8,778 nucleotides of DNA from the NCBI GenBank assembly GCA_002085355.1, contig NATN01000123.1, positions 1 to 8,778 of the forward strand, written 5' to 3'. Both the position numbers and the translations under genes were made by a program. The DNA is from Candidatus Zhuqueibacterota bacterium 4484_87. GTDB lineage: Bacteria; Zhuqueibacterota; Zhuqueibacteria; Thermofontimicrobiales; Thermofontimicrobiaceae. A model generated the notes under the pieces. It did not search any database. It had not been told where the DNA came from and was given only the letters and a program-made list of their open reading frames with translations. Positions 4,733 through 8,778 of the stretch are shown piece by piece (position 1 is the stretch's first letter; the number at the start of each line of letters is the position of its first letter).

Positions 4733-5749
4733 ATGGTGGTAATTATGGAAGACAATGCGACTGAAGAGGAAATTCTGCAAGTAATGGAAAAGGTTCGCTC
4801 TCTGGGGTATGACGTCCATCGGTCTGACGGTGCGGAGCGTACCGTGATCGGCGCGGTCGGTGAAAGACGAGATGTTGATCGGCGGAATATCGAGCTTTTG
4901 AACGGAGTGCGGGAAGTCATTCCTATCACAAAATCTTACAAGCTGGCAAGCAGAGAATTTAAAGCGGAAGATACGATTATCCCATGCTGCAATATTGACA
5001 TCGGCGGAAAGAATGTCGTTATGATCGCAGGGCCTTGTGCTGTGGAAAGCCGGGATCAGATTTCCGAAATCGGCGAAATTTTGCACAATATGGGAGTGCA
5101 TGTTCTGCGCGGTGGAGCATTCAAACCCCGGACTTCGCCATATTCGTTTCAGGGACTCGGAGAGCAAGGCTTGAAATACCTGCGCGAAGTCGGAGATAAG
5201 TTTCACATGTCAGTTATTTCCGAAGTGCTTGATGTGAGCCAAATTGAAATGATGGAAAATTATGTGGATATCTTTCAGGTGGGCGCCAGGAATATGCAGA
5301 ATTTCTGGTTGTTGAAAAAATTAGGGAAAACGAGAAAACCCGTAATGTTAAAACGCGGCATGTCTGCGACTGTTGAAGAATTGCTCATGGCAGCAGAATA
5401 CATCATGGCAAACGGAAACTACAATGTCATCCTTTGCGAGCGGGGAATTCGCACTTTTGAAAATTACACGCGGAATACACTCGATTTATCTGCTATTCCG
5501 GTCATTCAAAAATTGAGCCACTTGCCAATTTTTGTGGATCCGAGCCACGGAACCGGACGACGAGACAAAGTCGCTCCGATGGCAAGGGCTGCTGTTGCCG
5601 CGGGGGCGCAAGGCCTGCTTATTGAAGTTCACAATCATCCTGAAGATGCACTTTCTGACGGAGCACAATCGCTCTATCCTGAACAATTTGAAAAACTATT
5701 AGTTGAAATCAAAACTATTGCCTCGGCTGTCGAGCGCGTCGTGGTGTAA
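4733..5749 (+). CDS. aroF: DAHP synthase with N-terminal regulatory domain (Thermotoga type)
   Basis: This enzyme joins phosphoenolpyruvate and erythrose 4-phosphate to DAHP, the first shikimate pathway step. It has 338 residues, the same length as the Thermotoga maritima enzyme as I recall it, and is of type I-beta. Residues 1 to about 65 form a ferredoxin-like regulatory domain, which in the Thermotoga enzyme mediates Tyr/Phe feedback inhibition. The catalytic barrel shows IAGPCAVES (98-106), RGGAFKPRTSPYSFQG (126-141), QVGARNMQNF (182-191), LKRG (206-209), DPSHGTG (269-275) and EVHNHPEDALSDG (298-310). Metal ligands fall at Cys102, His272, Glu298 and Asp309, the same numbers as in T. maritima. 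ATG 4733 is chosen over ATG 4745 because the first strand of the regulatory domain begins there and AGGAGAAGG precedes it. It is second in the operon, ten bases before tyrA. The symbol aroF is the common label for this family. Confidence 0.95.
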   Translation: MVVIMEDNATEEEILQVMEKVRSLGYDVHRSDGAERTVIGAVGERRDVDRRNIELLNGVREVIPITKSYKLASREFKAEDTIIPCCNIDIGGKNVVMIAGPCAVESRDQISEIGEILHNMGVHVLRGGAFKPRTSPYSFQGLGEQGLKYLREVGDKFHMSVISEVLDVSQIEMMENYVDIFQVGARNMQNFWLLKKLGKTRKPVMLKRGMSATVEELLMAAEYIMANGNYNVILCERGIRTFENYTRNTLDLSAIPVIQKLSHLPIFVDPSHGTGRRDKVAPMARAAVAAGAQGLLIEVHNHPEDALSDGAQSLYPEQFEKLLVEIKTIASAVERVVV

Positions 5750-5759
5750 AGGAAAAAAT

Positions 5760-6854
5760 ATGAGTTTTTCAAACATTTGCATTATTGGCTGCGGGCTCAT
5801 CGGCGGTTCTCTTTTATCAGCCTTTCGACGAAAAAATATAGGGGAGCGGCTGCTTTGTGTAGATTTTCCCCGGACACTCGAGAGAATAAAAAAGATGGGA
5901 TTAGCTGATGACCTTTTTTCTCCCGATAATTTGTCCGCTGCTGTAGTTCAAGCTGATTTGATTTTTCTGGCAACCAGAATAAAAACAATCGAAGAACTTT
6001 TGCCGGAAATTGTAAAATATTCCAGGCATGGCGTTGTTATTACAGATGTTGGCAGCACGAAGAAAAATGTGGTGAATATTGCTGGAAAATTTTTGCCTCC
6101 GGAACAGTACTTCATCGGCGGACATCCTATGGCAGGGGCGGAAAAGAGCGGCATCGAAGCGGCTGATCCGTTTCTATTTGAAAATTGCTTTTATATTTTG
6201 ACTCCTGAAGAAAATACTCCGCAGACAAAAGTGAATCAACTGGCCGGGATATTAGGTGAAATCGGCGCGAAGGTTCTTGTGCTTGATGCAGAAACGCATG
6301 ATCGAATTGCGGCCGGCGTGAGTCATCTCCCTCAAATGTTGGCTGTTTCGCTTGTCAATTTTATCAATCGTTGCAATGAAAAACAACCTCACTATTTGCA
6401 GTTGGCTGCCGGTGGATTTCGGGACATGACGCGGATCGCTTCCAGCCCTTTTGACATGTGGGAAGATATTTGTCGCACAAATGAACGCGAGATTGTTTCT
6501 TTCCTGGATGAATTTATCAAATATTTGACCGATTTTCGCGATCGTTTCCAGGTCAATTCACTTAAGAAACAATTTGAAGATGCTGCCAGAATTCGGCTTT
6601 CTATTCCCAGAGATACCAAAGGCTTCATCAACCCCAATTACGACATTGCAGTGGTTGTGGATGACAAACCCGGAGTAATTGCCCGCATGGCGACAGTTCT
6701 GTCAGAAAATGATATTAACATTCGCGATATCGAAGTGTTAAAAGTTAGATTGCTGGAAGGGGGTACGATTCGGCTTTCCTTTGAAACAGAGAATGACAGA
6801 GAACAGGCGATGAAATTGTTGAGCACTATTGGCTTTGAATGCAGAAAGAGGTGA
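5760..6854 (+). CDS. tyrA: Prephenate dehydrogenase with C-terminal ACT domain
   Basis: This 364-residue enzyme oxidatively decarboxylates prephenate to 4-hydroxyphenylpyruvate, the tyrosine branch. The N-terminal Rossmann domain has IIGCGLIGGS (8-17). Asp35 at the end of the second strand (LLCVD) suggests NAD over NADP. The prephenate domain has GGHPMAGAEKSG (120-131) with the catalytic-type His122, SHLPQ (188-192) and FRDMTRIASS (220-229) with Arg225. Residues from about 294 (YDIAVVVDDKPGVIARM and onward) form an ACT domain, as in Gram-positive TyrA proteins, likely binding an amino acid for feedback. The frame is open further upstream to 5703, but that would overlap the DAHP synthase gene by 47 bases. 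ATG 5760 follows AAAGGA at proper distance and leads straight into the first Rossmann strand, so it is preferred. The stop overlaps the start region of aroA, indicating coupled translation. Confidence 0.95.
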   Translation: MSFSNICIIGCGLIGGSLLSAFRRKNIGERLLCVDFPRTLERIKKMGLADDLFSPDNLSAAVVQADLIFLATRIKTIEELLPEIVKYSRHGVVITDVGSTKKNVVNIAGKFLPPEQYFIGGHPMAGAEKSGIEAADPFLFENCFYILTPEENTPQTKVNQLAGILGEIGAKVLVLDAETHDRIAAGVSHLPQMLAVSLVNFINRCNEKQPHYLQLAAGGFRDMTRIASSPFDMWEDICRTNEREIVSFLDEFIKYLTDFRDRFQVNSLKKQFEDAARIRLSIPRDTKGFINPNYDIAVVVDDKPGVIARMATVLSENDINIRDIEVLKVRLLEGGTIRLSFETENDREQAMKLLSTIGFECRKR

Positions 6855-6856
6855 TG

Positions 6857-8137
6857 ATGAAAAAAGTAATCGCCCCGGCGAAGAAGTTGATCGGAGAAAT
6901 AGTAATGCCTGGTGACAAGTCCATTTCGCACCGCGCCCTCATGCTAGCTGCACTTGCTGAAGGAAAAAGTGAAATTCACCATCTGTCCGATTGCCAGGAT
7001 GTGAAGAGTACGGTGAATTGTCTGCGTGAATTGGGTGTGGAAATTCGACAGGAAGACAACCGCACAATTGTGGAGGGCGTTGGTCTGGACGGATTACAAG
7101 CGCCAGCGAAAACTCTTGATGCCGGAAATTCAGGGACAACCATGCGGTTGATGGCGGGAATTTTAGCCGGGCAAAAGTTTGGCAGCCGTATTTCCGGAGA
7201 CGCTTCTTTGCGAAAACGACCAATGAAGCGAATCATAAATCCGCTGCGGGATATGGGCGCTAAAATCGAGGCGGATGATGATAATTTCGCCCCACTTTCA
7301 ATTGAAAAAAGCCGATTAACAGGTATTGAACATCGGCTCCCGCTTGCCAGCGCACAGGTGAAATCGTGTTTGTTGTTAGCAGGGATGTTTGCCAGGGGCG
7401 AAACCGTTGTGGAAGAGCCTGCTTTTTCACGTGACCACACAGAACGAATGCTGAAGCACATGGGAGCGGACATCTCGGTCAATGAAAGACGCGTCGCAAT
7501 TCGTTCTTTTTCCAAATTGTCAGGGGGAATTTTGACGATCCCCGGAGATATTTCTTCTGCTTCATTTTTTCTTGCTGCCGCAGCGCTTCTTCCTGGTTCT
7601 GAAATACGAATCAAAAATGTAGGCATTAATCCCACGCGCATCGGAATTCTGGAAGCTCTGGAAAGAATGGGCGCTACCGTGAACTTTGAGAATTTTTTCG
7701 TTCAAAACAATGAAGAAATCTCCGATATAATTATGAAATCCCAGGAATTGAATGGCATAAAGATTGATGGCTCTCTGATTCCGCGGATTATCGACGAGAT
7801 TCCCATCATTGCAGTGATTGCTTCGCAGGCGAGCGGCGAGACGATCATTCGGGACGCGAAAGAATTGCGCGTCAAAGAGACAGATCGCATCACCGCTGTT
7901 GTTGAAAATTTAAAGAAAATGGGCGCTGAAGTGACTGAATTGCCCGATGGTATGATCATTCAGGGAAATCAGCATTTGAAAACCGCAAAGATTGATAGTT
8001 ACGGAGATCACCGTATCGCTATGGCGTTTGCAGTAGCAGGGCTGGTTGCTGAAGGAGAGACTGAAATCGATGACGCGGAATGCGTTGACATTTCTTATCC
8101 TGATTTCTTCCGTGATTTGGAGAAAATTTATGGTTAA
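6857..8137 (+). CDS. aroA: EPSP synthase (3-phosphoshikimate 1-carboxyvinyltransferase)
   Basis: AroA adds the enolpyruvyl group of phosphoenolpyruvate to shikimate 3-phosphate, the sixth shikimate pathway step. The protein has 426 residues, normal for the family. Motifs in order: PGDKSISHRAL (18-28), DAGNSGTTMRLM (88-99), GDASLRKRPMKR (114-125), ASAQVKSCLLLAG (164-176), SRDHTERML (191-199), PGDISSASFF (229-238), NPTRIG (258-263), the catalytic IIDEIPI (311-317) with Asp313, LRVKETDRI (337-345) with Lys340 and Glu341, and GDHRIAMAF (383-391). The pattern is closer to Bacillus and CP4-like enzymes than to E. coli AroA. ATG 6854 and ATG 6857 are both possible, and ATG 6839 lies within tyrA. ATG 6857 has AAGAGG five bases upstream and is preferred. 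The tyrA stop (TGA 6852-6854) lies two bases before it, or overlaps ATG 6854. Confidence 0.96.
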   Translation: MKKVIAPAKKLIGEIVMPGDKSISHRALMLAALAEGKSEIHHLSDCQDVKSTVNCLRELGVEIRQEDNRTIVEGVGLDGLQAPAKTLDAGNSGTTMRLMAGILAGQKFGSRISGDASLRKRPMKRIINPLRDMGAKIEADDDNFAPLSIEKSRLTGIEHRLPLASAQVKSCLLLAGMFARGETVVEEPAFSRDHTERMLKHMGADISVNERRVAIRSFSKLSGGILTIPGDISSASFFLAAAALLPGSEIRIKNVGINPTRIGILEALERMGATVNFENFFVQNNEEISDIIMKSQELNGIKIDGSLIPRIIDEIPIIAVIASQASGETIIRDAKELRVKETDRITAVVENLKKMGAEVTELPDGMIIQGNQHLKTAKIDSYGDHRIAMAFAVAGLVAEGETEIDDAECVDISYPDFFRDLEKIYG

Positions 8138-8778
8138 TGCACAAACAAAAATTCTGGGCGTCATCGGTGATCCCATTGAACATAGTTTGTCGCCGTTGAT
8201 GCATAATTTTATTTTGAAAAAGATTGGCATGAATTTTTGTTATCATGCGTTTCGGGTAACTGACAGCCAATTGCCCGAAGCTGTCGCTGGCGCCCGGGCG
8301 TTGAATTTTCGCGGTTTGAATGTCACCCTGCCGCACAAGACGCGCATCGTCCGTTTCCTTGATGAAATCCATGATGAAGCTGATGATCTGGAAGCGGTCA
8401 ATACGGTGCTTTTTTCTCATGGAAAAATGCTCGGCTTTAATACGGATGTGATCGGCTTTATGCTGGCAGTGAGGAAAACGGGCGTTGATCTCGCCGGAAA
8501 AAAAGCTATTCTAATCGGCGCCGGCGGCTCTGCCAAGGCGGTGGCATTGGGATTGCTGCGGTTGGGGAGTAATGAAATTTCTATTTACAATCGCAATGAA
8601 ATACGCGCACAAATAACAGCAGATTTTTTGAAGAAGAAATCCGGGTCCAATATTTTTTCCGCCCGGGCGTTATCTGATTGGCAGCTTTACCGCGATGTTG
8701 AAAATGCTGCCATTCTGGTCAATGCCACCAGTGTTGGCATGTACCCTGATTTTGAACAGATAGCTTTACCTGAAGATT
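8130..8778 (+). CDS. aroE: Shikimate dehydrogenase, cut by the window end
   Basis: AroE reduces 3-dehydroshikimate to shikimate with NADPH. ATG 8130 overlaps the end of aroA by eight bases and has GGAG (8119-8122) upstream. There are 216 complete codons before the window ends, out of roughly 270-290 usual for the family. The start, ILGVIGDPIEHSLSPLMHN (8-26), carries the two shikimate-binding serines (Ser19, Ser21). NVTLPHK (64-70) ends in the catalytic lysine Lys70, and GFNTD (102-106) ends in its partner Asp106. The Rossmann loop is GAGGSAKAV (130-138), NRNEIR (154-159) is where the NADP phosphate is usually held, and NATSVGM (198-204) follows. The C-terminal part is not visible. The overlap with aroA indicates translational coupling, and the operon evidently continues to the right. 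Confidence 0.95.
   Translation, partial: MVNAQTKILGVIGDPIEHSLSPLMHNFILKKIGMNFCYHAFRVTDSQLPEAVAGARALNFRGLNVTLPHKTRIVRFLDEIHDEADDLEAVNTVLFSHGKMLGFNTDVIGFMLAVRKTGVDLAGKKAILIGAGGSAKAVALGLLRLGSNEISIYNRNEIRAQITADFLKKKSGSNIFSARALSDWQLYRDVENAAILVNATSVGMYPDFEQIALPED

Noticed and set aside
5703..5759. Upstream extension of tyrA, 19 more residues in frame.
   Set aside because: It overlaps the end of the DAHP synthase gene, adds residues before the first Rossmann strand and lacks a better ribosome site than ATG 5760.
6839..6856. Earlier start of aroA inside tyrA.
   Set aside because: The extra residues encode the ribosome-site region of aroA itself (AAGAGG) and no family member needs them. ATG 6857 fits better.
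6976..7641. Minus-strand open frame opposite aroA.
   Set aside because: It lies wholly inside a well-supported EPSP synthase gene and shows no motif of its own.

Overview
The window is a stretch of bacterial chromosome of moderate, slightly AT-rich composition. All convincing genes lie on the + strand. No RNA gene, CRISPR array, insertion sequence or phage gene was recognised. The mix of genes (a Thermotoga-type DAHP synthase, a Bacillus-like EPSP synthase, an ACT-domain prephenate dehydrogenase, xylose-isomerase-like TIM barrels and a DegT aminotransferase) would suit a deep-branching lineage such as the KSB1/Calditrichota/FCB area. That placement is only a guess from general resemblance.

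Left part (1-4175). After a short structured AT-rich stretch comes a membrane-anchored protein of unknown function (169-846) with its own terminator. Next is a TIM-barrel sugar phosphate isomerase/epimerase gene broken by a frameshift near 1260 (1005-1806). An intact relative starting at TTG follows (1991-2821). Then comes a DegT/AHBA-synthase-like PLP aminotransferase (2949-4175). The last three could belong to one small sugar or cyclitol pathway, but the sequence does not name the substrate.

Right part (4176-8778). This is an aromatic amino acid operon: chorismate mutase (aroQ), DAHP synthase (aroF type), prephenate dehydrogenase (tyrA), EPSP synthase (aroA) and shikimate dehydrogenase (aroE, cut by the window end). 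Genes are 2-15 bases apart or overlap. The products supply the first step, two later shikimate steps, the chorismate-to-prephenate step and the tyrosine branch. Together with genes outside the window they would make chorismate and tyrosine.

The most striking element is the 5' leader of this operon (about 4237-4442). A near-consensus sigma70-type promoter (TTGACA, 17-base spacer, TATATT) precedes a 34-codon leader peptide with its own Shine-Dalgarno sequence. Ten of its residues 13-23 are Tyr or Phe. Around it are three mutually exclusive RNA stems: a 1:2 stem, a 2:3 antiterminator and a 3:4 intrinsic terminator with a U-run. This is the architecture of ribosome-mediated transcription attenuation, as in the enterobacterial trp and phe operons, here apparently sensing Tyr/Phe supply. 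The operon would then be controlled twice: by attenuation, and by feedback on the DAHP synthase N-terminal domain and the TyrA ACT domain.
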